Positions 16,915 through 25,826 of a stretch of 64,000 nucleotides of DNA are shown here, piece by piece. Each line of letters starts with the position of its first letter. The first letter of the stretch is position 1. This DNA comes from Spirosoma sp. KUDC1026. GTDB taxonomy: Bacteria; Bacteroidota; Bacteroidia; Cytophagales; Spirosomataceae. Below the pieces are notes generated by a model that searched no databases, had not been told where the DNA came from, and saw nothing but the letters and a program-made list of their open reading frames with translations. Both the position numbers and the translations under genes were made by a program. The DNA lies in NCBI RefSeq assembly GCF_013375035.1, contig NZ_CP056032.1:1658001-1722000 (forward strand), given 5' to 3'.

Positions 16915-19900
16915 CTAGAATTTCAGGTTAATACCAAAAGTGGTCTGGCGAACAGCGGGCGATTGGTCGGCATTCACGTCACCATCGGTTTCGCTGTCAA
17001 TACCTTTGTATTTGCTCCGGTAAGTTGAGAAAATGAACGGCTGCTGGACACTGGCAAAGAGACGTAATGAGCTGATTTTTAGCTTCTGCGTGAATTTGCT
17101 GGGGACGTTGTAGCCAAAATTGATATTCCGGATCTTCACGAACGTACCATCGAAATACAGGAGAGTTGAGCGATAAGGTGGGAACTCCTGGTTTTTGTTC
17201 GGCCGGGGAAATTCGTTGGTCGGATTGTTTGGAGTCCAGTAGTCAACGTCCAGACTGTTATACCGGCCCGCCAGCGTCAGGAAATCCTGATGGAAAATAC
17301 TCCGGAACATATAGCCTACCCGGGCAAATACAAAGACCGACAGATCAAAACCTTTATACTCAAAACGGTTGGTAATACCAGCGCTCCATTTCGGTACCTG
17401 CGAGCCCAGAATAACCCGGTCAGCTGCGTCGATGCTGCCGTTGCCGTTCGTGTCCTGAATCTTGATCTGGCCCGGTGCACTCTGGTATTTCCGGGCTTCT
17501 TCGGCTTCGCTGGTCTGCCAGATACCAATCTTCTTGTAATCGAAATAGGCCGTCAGTGGCTGCCCAATGAAGCGGGAGTTTCCAACGTCGTCAACTTTAC
17601 CATTGAAGAGCTCCAGAATCGATTCTCGGTTACGGGTAAACTGTAGATCGGTAGTCCAACGAAAGCCACTTTGTGCATCAATGTTGACGCCGGAGAGCGT
17701 GACTTCAAGCCCCTGGTTCCGGGTTTTGCCGACGTTACGTAGTACCCGGTCGAAGCCATTAGTACCTGGTAACTGGTCAAACAGCAGCAGATCGCGTGTA
17801 TCGGCCTGATAGTATTCCAGCGTACCGGACAGACGGCCTTTGAACAGACTAAAATCAAGACCGATGTTAGCCGACGTAGTGGTTTCCCAGCGCAGGTCAG
17901 GATTGCTGATGGTAAACGGACGGTAGCCAAAAGCACCCAGGTTACCAAAGGCGTAGGTCGTACGAGCCAGCTGAGCCTGTGTCTGATAGGGGTCAATAGC
18001 CGTGCTGCCGATGGTACCGTAGCTGGCCCGCAGTTTTAATAGATCAACCCAGGTAGCGGATTTTATGAACGACTCATTACTGAGGTTCCAGCCGATAGCC
18101 GCCGATGGGAAAAAACCGTATTTGGTGTTTTCTCCGAAACGGGAGGAGCCGTCGTAGCGCCCCGTCAGCGTGAGTAAGTACTTGTCGTTATAATCGTAGT
18201 TGACGCGGGCCATATAGGAGTTCAATACCCACCGGCGTACATTACTGCCAACGCTGTTGATGAGCGAGGCCTGGCCCAGATTGTAGAACAACTGGGTTTC
18301 GGCGGGGACGCCCGTTACACTGATTTCATTGGTTTCGTAATCGTCTTTCTGCACTGAGTGCAAGGCCGTGAGATTCAGGTTGTGTACCTGTTTGAACGTT
18401 TTAACGTAAGTCAGAATATTCTCCAGTGTCCAGTTGAACTGGTATTCATTGAAGGAATAAGCAGTCGGATCGGCAAAACGGCGGGCGTTAGTAAGGCTAC
18501 CCACAAATCGGCCAATTCGGCGATTACTCAGATCAGGGCCGAAGTTAACTCGGTATTTAAGGCCGTCAATGATGTTCCACTCGCCGTATATGCTATTGAA
18601 GATCCGCATCCGTTTAGTCAGGTCAACCTGGGCACCAGGCGTGATCTCTGCAATTGGATTTGTACGTAAGCCGTCGGCGGTTGGCAGGAAGATCAGATTA
18701 CCGTTATCGTCGTAAGGTTTACCCAGCGGATTTTCGTTATAAGCTCCCCCCAGTGGGTTGAAGTTTTCCCCGTTTCGGAAGCTCATTACGCCCAATGTCG
18801 ACGTACCTACCCGAATGTGTTTGTTGATCTGGTGGTCGAGGTTGACACGGAAGGTATAGCGCGTAAAGTCCTGGTTTTTGACGATACCAACATCCTTAAA
18901 ATAGTTGCCTGACACGGCAAACTGCGTTTTTTCACTACCACCCTGTATGCCAATCTGATGACTCTGGATAGAACCCTGCCGAAGTAGGTACGACTGGTAA
19001 TCCGTAGTGCGATTCTGGGCAATACCGTCCAGTTCGATTGGTTCAAAAAGTTGCGCATCGGTCGTGTATTCATTGACTGCTCGTCGTGACTCGCGTTTGT
19101 ACTCGGCGAATTCAGGACCGTTGAATACATCAATCTGTCCCAGTCGATCTGACAGACCGTAATAGCCATCGTAGGACACTACTGATTTACCGGGCTTACC
19201 CCGTTTGGTTGTAATAAGAACGACCCCGTTCGATCCCCGTGATCCGTAAATAGCGGTAGCTGAAGCATCTTTCAGGACTTCCATCGACGCAATATCGTTT
19301 GGGTTGATGTCGTCGATATTGCCTGCCTGCGGAATACCGTCGACAACGTAAAGCGGATCATTACTAGCGTTGATCGAGCGCCGTCCCCGGATTCGAACCG
19401 TAGGACCCGCTCCTGGCTTACTGCTGTTCTGCACTACATCGACCCCGGCCGCGCGTCCTTGCAGGGCCTGGCGGGCATTGGTAATAGGGAGCTCAGCGAT
19501 CTCTTTGGCACCTACCGACGAAATAGCACCAGTCACCTGACTCTTTTTCTGCGTACCGTACCCAACGACAATAACTTCATTCAAGGTTTTGTCGTCAGCT
19601 ATCAGCCGAATATCGATGGTAGACTGGTTACCAACTTCCATTTCCTGCGAAAGTGCGCCCACTGAGGAGAACACCAGAACGGTCTTCGCGTCAACAATTG
19701 GGATGCGATACCGCCCTTCGGCATCGGTGGTTGTACCGCGCGTACTACCTTTGATCGCTACGTTCACCCCCGGCAGCGGGCTGTTGTCTTCGGCTGATAA
19801 AACCCGCCCCGTGACAATACGTTCCTGAGCTTGGGTGATTGTAGAAGTGATTGGTAATGAAGAGCTAAGGCTTGGTTGGCTCAAAAGTGTGAGCGCAGTA

Positions 19901-19956
19901 AGCCCAAGCAGAGACAGCCAGGGCCGCCCCGGAGGATGGGTAATCGTGGAAAACAT
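16915..19956 (-). CDS. SusC/RagA family TonB-dependent transporter
   Basis: A 1013-residue outer-membrane transporter. After a signal peptide (about 1-43) comes a CarboxypepD_reg-like domain (RIVTGRVLSAEDNSPLPGVNVAIKG), then the TonB-box-like VIVVGYGTQKKSQVTGAIS, a plug domain (ALQGRAAGVDVVQ, RIRGRRSINASNDPLYVVDG, SMEVLKDASATAIYGSRGSNGVVLITTK), and a 22-strand-type barrel to the C-terminal FGINLKF. There is no N-terminal STN signalling domain, although the gene sits 35 bp downstream of a fecR gene. With SusD it forms the uptake complex of this locus, probably for a plant- or host-derived glycoside. Confidence 0.95.
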   Translation of the reverse strand: MFSTITHPPGRPWLSLLGLTALTLLSQPSLSSSLPITSTITQAQERIVTGRVLSAEDNSPLPGVNVAIKGSTRGTTTDAEGRYRIPIVDAKTVLVFSSVGALSQEMEVGNQSTIDIRLIADDKTLNEVIVVGYGTQKKSQVTGAISSVGAKEIAELPITNARQALQGRAAGVDVVQNSSKPGAGPTVRIRGRRSINASNDPLYVVDGIPQAGNIDDINPNDIASMEVLKDASATAIYGSRGSNGVVLITTKRGKPGKSVVSYDGYYGLSDRLGQIDVFNGPEFAEYKRESRRAVNEYTTDAQLFEPIELDGIAQNRTTDYQSYLLRQGSIQSHQIGIQGGSEKTQFAVSGNYFKDVGIVKNQDFTRYTFRVNLDHQINKHIRVGTSTLGVMSFRNGENFNPLGGAYNENPLGKPYDDNGNLIFLPTADGLRTNPIAEITPGAQVDLTKRMRIFNSIYGEWNIIDGLKYRVNFGPDLSNRRIGRFVGSLTNARRFADPTAYSFNEYQFNWTLENILTYVKTFKQVHNLNLTALHSVQKDDYETNEISVTGVPAETQLFYNLGQASLINSVGSNVRRWVLNSYMARVNYDYNDKYLLTLTGRYDGSSRFGENTKYGFFPSAAIGWNLSNESFIKSATWVDLLKLRASYGTIGSTAIDPYQTQAQLARTTYAFGNLGAFGYRPFTISNPDLRWETTTSANIGLDFSLFKGRLSGTLEYYQADTRDLLLFDQLPGTNGFDRVLRNVGKTRNQGLEVTLSGVNIDAQSGFRWTTDLQFTRNRESILELFNGKVDDVGNSRFIGQPLTAYFDYKKIGIWQTSEAEEARKYQSAPGQIKIQDTNGNGSIDAADRVILGSQVPKWSAGITNRFEYKGFDLSVFVFARVGYMFRSIFHQDFLTLAGRYNSLDVDYWTPNNPTNEFPRPNKNQEFPPYRSTLLYFDGTFVKIRNINFGYNVPSKFTQKLKISSLRLFASVQQPFIFSTYRSKYKGIDSETDGDVNADQSPAVRQTTFGINLKF

Positions 19957-19991
19957 CGTCTGTAAAGATTAAGGTATAGGAATATATGAAA

Positions 19992-20786
19992 TCAGGGTAA
20001 TGCTTGAATAGAGCCATTGACCACGTCGACCGAGTCGCCGGGCATTAGCTGTCTCGTCTGCTGCTGGTCAAGTAACAGATTGACCCGGCCAGATCGTAGG
20101 CCGACTCGAACGCCTTGTGGCCGTTGCTGTACCTGAAAGGACGTACCCAGAGCCTCAATCGTCAGGCCATTGGTATGGACCCGGAACAGACGCGATGAGG
20201 ACGTGTCAGACCGGTGAACAACCGAAAAGTCGGCTGTGCCTTCCAGCCAGACTGCTCTGGGTGAGTCGCCGTACCAGTTTGGCGCGTACTTCAGCAAGCT
20301 GTTGGCATACAGCGTCACCTTGGACTGGTCAGGTAGCTCCAGTTGACGAGTCTGCGCCGGACCGGTACTGACCATTCGAAGCGAGTCGCCATTGACGTAC
20401 TGCATCCAGACGGCCCAGCTGATAAAACCAATGATACCAACTACGGCAGCTACTGTTCGGAAGAGGTACCACCAGCCTACTACCGTTCGCACGTCGGGTT
20501 GCAGCGGGCGAACATCTTCCATCGTTTCCAGTGAGACGCGAATGCGCCCCCAGACGGACGAGATTTCGTCAGGTTCTAACTCATCATCTGTCAGGCGTAG
20601 CCGACCCGCTTCCAGGATGATGGTTCGGGCGGTATCAATCGTGTCTGTACTGCCCGGGTTGTTCGTTAGCCAACTGTGCCAGAAAGCCGCTACCTCTTCG
20701 TCGTCGGGGTGTTGCACCCAGCGTACAAAGAGGTCGTCGAGGGCAAACTCCTCCGCGGTATAGACGGTGTAAGGCTTACGAAGCAC
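19992..20786 (-). CDS. FecR-like anti-sigma regulator, short form
   Basis: A 264-residue inner-membrane protein. The N-terminal cytoplasmic part (about 1-105) carries a FecR N-terminal-type helix region (FALDDLFVRWVQHPDDEEVAAFW). One membrane segment follows (VAAVVGIIGFISWAVWM), and then the periplasmic FecR domain (TRQLELPDQSKVTLYANSLLKY, AVWLEGTADFSVVH, FRVHTNGLTIEALGTSFQV, VGLRSGRVNLL). It ends at the FecR domain without the C-terminal DUF4974 extension usual in Bacteroidota. No ECF sigma factor gene is adjacent. It heads the SusC/SusD operon and so probably regulates it, with a partner encoded elsewhere. Confidence 0.85.
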   Translation of the reverse strand: MLRKPYTVYTAEEFALDDLFVRWVQHPDDEEVAAFWHSWLTNNPGSTDTIDTARTIILEAGRLRLTDDELEPDEISSVWGRIRVSLETMEDVRPLQPDVRTVVGWWYLFRTVAAVVGIIGFISWAVWMQYVNGDSLRMVSTGPAQTRQLELPDQSKVTLYANSLLKYAPNWYGDSPRAVWLEGTADFSVVHRSDTSSSRLFRVHTNGLTIEALGTSFQVQQRPQGVRVGLRSGRVNLLLDQQQTRQLMPGDSVDVVNGSIQALP

Positions 20787-21153
20787 GATTTAGTTTGTTA
20801 ACTAGAGGGGAAAGAGAAGGGAGTAAGGGTTTCTACTTATTCAGTTTTGAGATTAAGAAGTCGCTCATATGTCACAAGGTGATGTGTATCTGCAACTTGA
20901 AGACCGATCAGAAGAAAAATTAATTGTATCAACACGAATTTAGATAAAACTCTAAAAAAAGTAACGCACGGTACGGGTATAACAGTACGCCCCCCTGACT
21001 TTGTTACGCTTCTTTTTGCTTTTACTGCTGCTAAAGGCTGTCATAAGTTGCATTTTATTGACAAAAGATGAGCCGCCTGAACCCTGTACGGGTCACTCAG
21101 GCGGTCTTTGTAACCATTGCGGTGGTTTCCTGTTATGTCATCACTACTAATGG
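20787..21153. other. Intergenic region with inverted repeat
   Basis: About 370 bp between divergent genes, AT-rich in the part next to fecR. At 21073-21104 CCGCCTGA pairs with TCAGGCGG across a loop that itself contains ACCC/GGGT. There is only a weak T tract (TCTTTG), so it may be a leader structure of the 21154 gene or a weak terminator. No small gene is supported. Confidence 0.4.
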
Positions 21154-21963
21154 ATGACTATGGGCCAGCTCTGGCTAATCACTTTATTAACAATATGCCT
21201 GGCGAGTCAACGTGGACTGGCGCAGACGCGAGCGTCGGTTGAAAAACCAACGAAGATTCCCCGCAAGGGATTGATTGATACGACGGAGGTAGGCAGTCCG
21301 AGTTCGCTGACGTTTACAGCATCGACCGACCAGCGCTTCTTTTTTTTTAACGACACCAGGAACGAACGCGACCGACTGACACCTATTAGCGTATACGGAG
21401 TCCGGGCGGGTTTTCTGTTTCCGCCCCGGCACGAACGGGCAGGATTTAAGGGGGGACGCACGGCCAGTTTTAAGGCCGGTGTTGGCTTTTACTTTCTAAA
21501 TCAGGACATCGATCAGCCGGGACTTCTGCCCAACACCCGTGCGTCGATCACTCGCCGGCTACGGTACGGGACGGTTTATTACGAACGCTATTTTCTGCGT
21601 CGGAAGTCGTTTGAAATCAGTATGCCGCTGGAGATCGGCTTCGGTACGTCGAAATATGAACGAAATGACGTCGAATCAAATGATTACATTCTGGCCCGTG
21701 GAAATTTTGTTCCGGTGGGAGTGGGTATAACAGCTGCCTATCAATTTCCATCGATCCGCTGGTTTACTCCCATACACTGGTTTGGCCTGAATATGCTGAT
21801 CGGGTACCGCTATATTCTTAAGAAAGACATTCCCGAAAGTCAGATTAACTACAACGGATTTTATGTGTCGGTTGGCCCATCCTTCTTTCTCGAGAATATG
21901 ACGGCTGATATAAAACGCTGGCGGAAGCGCCACCAGCAACGTAAGGCCAGGAAAGCAAACTAA
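21154..21963 (+). CDS. Putative outer-membrane beta-barrel protein
   Basis: A 269-residue exported protein of unknown function. The signal peptide is about MGQLWLITLLTICLASQRGLAQ; translation may start at 21154 or at the second ATG at 21160. The mature protein has alternating hydrophobic/aromatic strands (TFTASTDQRFFFF, ISVYGVRAGFLFPP, ASFKAGVGFYFLNQD, YGTVYYERYFLR, FEISMPLEIGFG, FVPVGVGITAAYQF, FGLNMLIGYRYIL), indicating an 8- to 10-stranded barrel. The C-terminus is a charged helix (DIKRWRKRHQQRKARK), unusual for a barrel. No family recognised. Confidence 0.6.
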   Translation: MTMGQLWLITLLTICLASQRGLAQTRASVEKPTKIPRKGLIDTTEVGSPSSLTFTASTDQRFFFFNDTRNERDRLTPISVYGVRAGFLFPPRHERAGFKGGRTASFKAGVGFYFLNQDIDQPGLLPNTRASITRRLRYGTVYYERYFLRRKSFEISMPLEIGFGTSKYERNDVESNDYILARGNFVPVGVGITAAYQFPSIRWFTPIHWFGLNMLIGYRYILKKDIPESQINYNGFYVSVGPSFFLENMTADIKRWRKRHQQRKARKAN

Positions 21964-21978
21964 AGCCGGATTATCTCC

Positions 21979-22009
21979 CTGATCCGACAGTTTGAAACCA
22001 TCGGATCAG
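21979..22009. terminator. Terminator hairpin between convergent genes
   Basis: CTGATCCGA (21979-21987) and TCGGATCAG (22001-22009) form a perfect 9-bp stem between the beta-barrel gene and the OsmC gene. Confidence 0.55.
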
Positions 22010-22023
22010 TAGAAACCAATATT

Positions 22024-22455
22024 TTATGCGCTAAGAACCGGAGCAGCCCATTTGATCTGTACAGCCTGTTCAAGATCAGGGTGGAGACTAATGGCCACTG
22101 GGCAGGTATGCGCAATTTTTTCCAGGTTCGCTCGTGCTTCGGCACTTGGCATCGGATCGGCACGTAACGTCAGGTTAACGTCAATTCGGACAATACGTCG
22201 GGGTGACTGACTGGACATGACCTTCGTTACGTCCATTTCACTGCCTTTGAGTTCAATACCATCGCGACGGGCAAAAATGGCCATCGTCGTCAGAATACAG
22301 GACCCCAGGGCGTTGGCGACCAGATCGGTCGGTGAAAAAGCTTCGCCCCGGCCCTGGTTGTCGGTTGGTGCATCCGTGTTAATGTGCGTGCCGGATTGGA
22401 GGTGCGTACAGTCGGTACGTAAGTCGCCCAGATAATCAATGTGAATCGTTGCCAT
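22024..22455 (-). CDS. OsmC family protein
   Basis: A 143-residue cytoplasmic peroxiredoxin-like protein started at the ATG at 22455 (MATIHIDYLGD). OsmC/Ohr proteins reduce organic hydroperoxides with paired cysteines. Here one cysteine is in NALGSCILTTMAIFARRDGI (about C54) and the second in KIAHTCPVAISLHPD (about C117), the expected positions. GEAFSPTDLVANALGSC is the family signature. It is closest in look to the YhfA/OsmC-like branch. It is a single gene convergent with the 21154 gene. Confidence 0.9.
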   Translation of the reverse strand: MATIHIDYLGDLRTDCTHLQSGTHINTDAPTDNQGRGEAFSPTDLVANALGSCILTTMAIFARRDGIELKGSEMDVTKVMSSQSPRRIVRIDVNLTLRADPMPSAEARANLEKIAHTCPVAISLHPDLEQAVQIKWAAPVLSA

Positions 22456-22570
22456 AGCATGCAAACTGTTTGGAAACTGCTTATAAGTGAACGTGAAATT
22501 TGTCGTTTATAGAACAGAGCGCGAACCCAGGGTCAAGCGCCTGCCGTTAACCCAAACTTATGCATAATGG

Positions 22571-22601
22571 GTTGGTTACGCTAGTGGCCCGGATAACTTT
22601 G
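22571..22601 (+). promoter_or_regulatory. Bacteroidota-type promoter of the 22648 gene
   Basis: GTTG (22571-22574), a 19-base spacer, and TAACTTTG (22594-22601) match the TTTG/TAnnTTTG promoter of Bacteroidota primary sigma factor. Start codon 46 bp downstream. Confidence 0.5.
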
Positions 22602-22647
22602 CTCGAATCAGTAAAACAAGTAATTTTAAGTCAGCAAATTAGACGAA

Positions 22648-23439
22648 ATGCAAACGCTATACAGGTTATTGACCATTGCCTTGTGCAGTGGGCTGCTGGC
22701 AGGGCAGCAGGTTTACGGACAGCGAGTGACTGACGACGATGAGGATGACCGCTATCAGTCGATGACGACCTATGGAATTACGACCAACACAAACTCCGGC
22801 ATTATTGGCGGGCTGGTGTTTCGGCAGGCCCGGCTGTTGAGTGGTACGTTGTTTGGACTTCCCCAGTACCGTTATATCAGCGTTGAACTTGTTAACGTAA
22901 AACATCCTAAAGAACTTCAGTCGTCGGTGAGTTCGGTAGGTTCCCGATTCATTGCTGGTAAAGAAAACTATCTGTTTGTGCTGCGTCCGCAGTACGGCCG
23001 CGAAGTGAAGCTATTTCAGCGGGGGGCCGACGAAGGGGTTGCCGTCAACGGAATTCTGGCGGCTGGTCCATCATTGGGAATCATCAAGCCATACTACCTT
23101 GAAGTTCAGTACGGCAACTCGTCGCGGACGGTGCCCGCGTCGCAGGTGAACGGCTTCGCTACGGCTACGGGCGAATCAGTTATCGGTGCCGGCGGCTTCT
23201 TTCAGGGGCTGGGACAATCGAAACTAACGGTTGGCCTGAACGTTAAAGCGGCCCTGAGTTTTGAACTGAGCGCTTTTCGGAACAACACAACGGGCGTAGA
23301 GATTGGGTTTCTGTCCGAAATATTTCCTCAGAAGGTCATTATCATTCCTAACACCGTAGCGGGCGGAAGCCGGTCTGACGGTAATCGCAGCTTCTTTACG
23401 TCGGGCTACATTACGTTGTTTTTTGGCAGCAAGAAATAA
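22648..23439 (+). CDS. Hypothetical secreted/outer-membrane protein
   Basis: A 263-residue protein with a signal peptide (MQTLYRLLTIALCSGLLAGQQVYGQ) followed by an acidic DDDEDD stretch. The rest has alternating strands with repeated glycines (YGITTNTNSGIIGGLVFRQAR, YISVELVNVKHPKE, ENYLFVLRPQYGREVKLF, VGLNVKAALSFELSAF, TTGVEIGFLSEIF) and ends FTSGYITLFFGSKK, a strand with an aromatic near-terminal residue as in outer-membrane barrels. I do not recognise the family. It has its own promoter and ends at a purine/pyrimidine inverted repeat before lipA. Confidence 0.6.
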   Translation: MQTLYRLLTIALCSGLLAGQQVYGQRVTDDDEDDRYQSMTTYGITTNTNSGIIGGLVFRQARLLSGTLFGLPQYRYISVELVNVKHPKELQSSVSSVGSRFIAGKENYLFVLRPQYGREVKLFQRGADEGVAVNGILAAGPSLGIIKPYYLEVQYGNSSRTVPASQVNGFATATGESVIGAGGFFQGLGQSKLTVGLNVKAALSFELSAFRNNTTGVEIGFLSEIFPQKVIIIPNTVAGGSRSDGNRSFFTSGYITLFFGSKK

Positions 23440-23445
23440 GATAAA

Positions 23446-23493
23446 GAAGGAGAAAAGGAAGTTGACTCTCCGCCTTTCTTCCTTTTCTCCTTC
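23446..23493. terminator. Purine/pyrimidine inverted repeat (terminator-like)
   Basis: Perfect 16-bp arms (GAAGGAGAAAAGGAAG at 23446-23461, its complement at 23478-23493), right after the 22648 gene and before lipA. It resembles the elements at 11802 and 43432. Confidence 0.6.
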
Positions 23494-23553
23494 CTCCTTT
23501 CTGATGAACTTTACGCCCGAAAAACGAATTCTGTTGAAAAGGATCGAGGAGCC

Positions 23554-24447
23554 ATGATTGAATTACCTGTAATACCCTCCGAACAACAACGTAACCGGGC
23601 GGGCGCCCCGAAACGTCCCGATTGGCTTCGCGTTAAATTGCCGATTGGCCCTGAATACGCTAAAGTTCGTAAGCTGGTCGACGAACATAAACTGCATACC
23701 ATCTGCGAAAGCGGAAACTGCCCGAATATGGGTGAATGCTGGGGGGCTGGTACTGCCACGTTCATGATTCTGGGCAATGTCTGTACGCGGAGTTGTACGT
23801 TCTGTGCCGTAGCAACGGGCCGCCCGAACGAATATGACACCGACGAACCCCGGCGTGTGGCCGAAGCCATCTTGCTGATGAAGGTGAAACACGCCGTCAT
23901 CACGTCGGTGAACCGGGATGAACTGAAAGACCGCGGAGCCGAGATCTGGTACCAGACGGTACGTTTGATCAAAGAAGCTTCGCCTACAACGACGATCGAA
24001 ACCCTGATTCCTGATACGAAAGGCAACTGGCCAGCGCTTGAGCGAATGATCTCGGCCGGGCAGGAAGTCGTATCACATAATATGGAAACCGTGGGGCGTC
24101 TGTATCGCCGGGTTCGGCCGCAGGCGCGTTACGAACGGAGTCTGGAACAGATTCGCCGGACGAAAGAATATGGTCAACGGACTAAATCCGGTATCATGCT
24201 GGGACTGGGCGAAACCCACGACGAAGTATTCAAAGCGATGGATGACCTGGCGCAGAATGGCCTCGATGTGTTAACACTGGGTCAATACCTGCAGCCGACC
24301 AAGATGCACCACGAAGTAATCGAGTGGATTCATCCAGAGACGTTTGCCATGTACAAGGAAGAAGGTCTGCAACGCGGCCTGAAATACGTGGAGTCGGGAC
24401 CGCTGGTTCGGTCGAGTTACCACGCCGAAAAACACGTTAACGTCTAG
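23554..24447 (+). CDS. lipA: Lipoyl synthase
   Basis: LipA is a radical-SAM enzyme that inserts two sulfurs into octanoyl groups on lipoyl-carrier proteins. The 297 residues show both clusters: the auxiliary [12 protein letters not shown] (C51, C56, C62) and the radical-SAM CTRSCTFC (C77, C81, C84). The C-terminal [10 protein letters not shown] contains the serine that ligates the auxiliary cluster. The motifs [46 protein letters not shown], and [10 protein letters not shown] are all present. It is monocistronic with a terminator downstream. Very secure call. Confidence 0.97.
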   Translation: MIELPVIPSEQQRNRAGAPKRPDWLRVKLPIGPEYAKVRKLVDEHKLHTICESGNCPNMGECWGAGTATFMILGNVCTRSCTFCAVATGRPNEYDTDEPRRVAEAILLMKVKHAVITSVNRDELKDRGAEIWYQTVRLIKEASPTTTIETLIPDTKGNWPALERMISAGQEVVSHNMETVGRLYRRVRPQARYERSLEQIRRTKEYGQRTKSGIMLGLGETHDEVFKAMDDLAQNGLDVLTLGQYLQPTKMHHEVIEWIHPETFAMYKEEGLQRGLKYVESGPLVRSSYHAEKHVNV

Positions 24448-24497
24448 GTCTGGTCAGAATTTGCAAACAAACTGACAGCATTATTTCTTAACCTAGG

Positions 24498-24527
24498 AAA
24501 GTCCGGACGAGTCGCCCGGACTTTTTT
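24498..24527 (+). terminator. Rho-independent terminator after lipA
   Basis: AAAGTCCGG (24498-24506) and CCGGACTTT (24516-24524) form a 9-bp stem running into a T tract. It ends only about 9 bp before the next start codon. Confidence 0.8.
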
Positions 24528-24535
24528 ATTGACGA

Positions 24536-25693
24536 ATGAAACGATACGACTTCATTATTGCGGGCGGGGGCATGGCGGGACTAAGTCTGGCGTATTACCT
24601 GACGCAATCCTCACTACGCCATAAATCGGTGCTGATTCTGGATCGGGAGCCCAAAAATCGCAACGATCGGACCTGGTGTTTCTGGGAACATCGTGATGCC
24701 GCCGGGCCCTTTGAGTCGATCATTTTCCGCCAGTGGGAAACCGTTACGTTTCACGGTACTACCTATGCCGGACCATTAGGCATGGGAGCGTATCAATACA
24801 AGATGTTACGGGGTATTGATTTTTACCGCTTTGTGCTGGACGAACTGGCAAAATGGCCAACCATTGAGCGAAAACAGGTAACGATCGAGCAGATCAGTGA
24901 CACGCCAACGGGTGGACAAGTTAAGGCAGACGGGGTAATATACGAAGCGGATTATGTGTTCGACAGTACGTTTCAGTTGTCGCTGGATGATCGGAAGAAC
25001 CATAATTTACTTCAGCATTTTAAAGGGTGGATTATCGAGGCCGAAAAGCCCTGTTTCGATCCTGACAAAGCCGAAATTATGGACTTTCGAATCGAACAGC
25101 ACGGTGACTGCCGGTTCGTGTACGTTCTACCATTTGACGAAAAAACGGCGCTGATCGAATTTACGCTCTTCAACGAGCAACTGCTGGCAGATGACCAGTA
25201 CGATCGTGTCCTTCGCCACTACGTCGATCAGTACCTGGAAACGGGCGGGTACATCATCCGAGAAACGGAGTTTGGCATCATCCCTATGTCGGACGTCAGG
25301 ACAGAAGAAAAGCCAGCCAAGCACATTGTCCGGATCGGTACGTCGGGGGGAGCTACGAAAGCATCAACGGGCTATACCTTTCAGCGAACCCAGCGTTATC
25401 TGCGCGAGATGGTCCAGAACATGGCCCAGTCGGGAACACCCTTCCGCCAGACGGGCTGGTTCGATCATCGGTTCAAACTGTATGATAGTATCTTCCTGAA
25501 CGTACTGGAACAGCATCGCCACCCGGCCGATGATGTGTTCACCCGTGTCTACGTCAAGAATCCCGAGCGAGTGTTCCGGTTTCTGGATGAGGATACCCAT
25601 TTTCTCGATGAGCTGAAGCTCTTTACAACCATGCCCTGGTGGCCATTTACGTCCGCTTTTTTCGCTGTTATGCGCCGTAAATGGTTTGGATAA
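24536..25693 (+). CDS. crtY: Lycopene cyclase (FAD-dependent)
   Basis: A 385-residue flavoprotein of the lycopene beta-cyclase family, which closes the rings of lycopene in carotenoid synthesis at the membrane. The FAD-binding N-terminus is FIIAGGGMAGLSLAYYLTQ (about 6-24). The family motif NDRTWCFWEH follows at about 42-51, and then DFRIEQHGDCRFVYVLPFDEKTALIEFTLF and IGTSGGATKASTGYTFQRTQRY. No other crt genes are adjacent; a cytochrome P450 lies 2 kb downstream on the other strand. The substrate could be lycopene or a related acyclic carotenoid. The start codon follows the lipA terminator closely. Confidence 0.9.
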   Translation: MKRYDFIIAGGGMAGLSLAYYLTQSSLRHKSVLILDREPKNRNDRTWCFWEHRDAAGPFESIIFRQWETVTFHGTTYAGPLGMGAYQYKMLRGIDFYRFVLDELAKWPTIERKQVTIEQISDTPTGGQVKADGVIYEADYVFDSTFQLSLDDRKNHNLLQHFKGWIIEAEKPCFDPDKAEIMDFRIEQHGDCRFVYVLPFDEKTALIEFTLFNEQLLADDQYDRVLRHYVDQYLETGGYIIRETEFGIIPMSDVRTEEKPAKHIVRIGTSGGATKASTGYTFQRTQRYLREMVQNMAQSGTPFRQTGWFDHRFKLYDSIFLNVLEQHRHPADDVFTRVYVKNPERVFRFLDEDTHFLDELKLFTTMPWWPFTSAFFAVMRRKWFG

Positions 25694-25756
25694 CAGAAAC
25701 AGGCGCTGACTTGGGAATCAAGGGAGTAGTCGCAACCTAACTTAACGGTTTTGTCT

Positions 25757-25787
25757 CTTGACCTCTGCTCGGAAAACTGTAGCTTTG
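25757..25787 (+). promoter_or_regulatory. Bacteroidota-type promoter of metK
   Basis: CTTG (25757-25760), a 19-base spacer, and TAGCTTTG (25780-25787) give a good TTTG/TAnnTTTG promoter 40 bp before the metK start. No SAM riboswitch could be recognised in the leader. Confidence 0.55.
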
Positions 25788-25826
25788 CGATTCTCAAAGT
25801 ATAGAATATAAGTATACGATCGCGTA

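Noticed and set aside
17553-17996. 147-residue frame inside susC
   Set aside because: It lies wholly within the SusC barrel in another frame; a shadow of the real gene.
25694-25826. SAM riboswitch upstream of metK
   Set aside because: The 133-bp leader holds a promoter but no SAM-I, SAM-II or SAM/SAH type structure that I can recognise.
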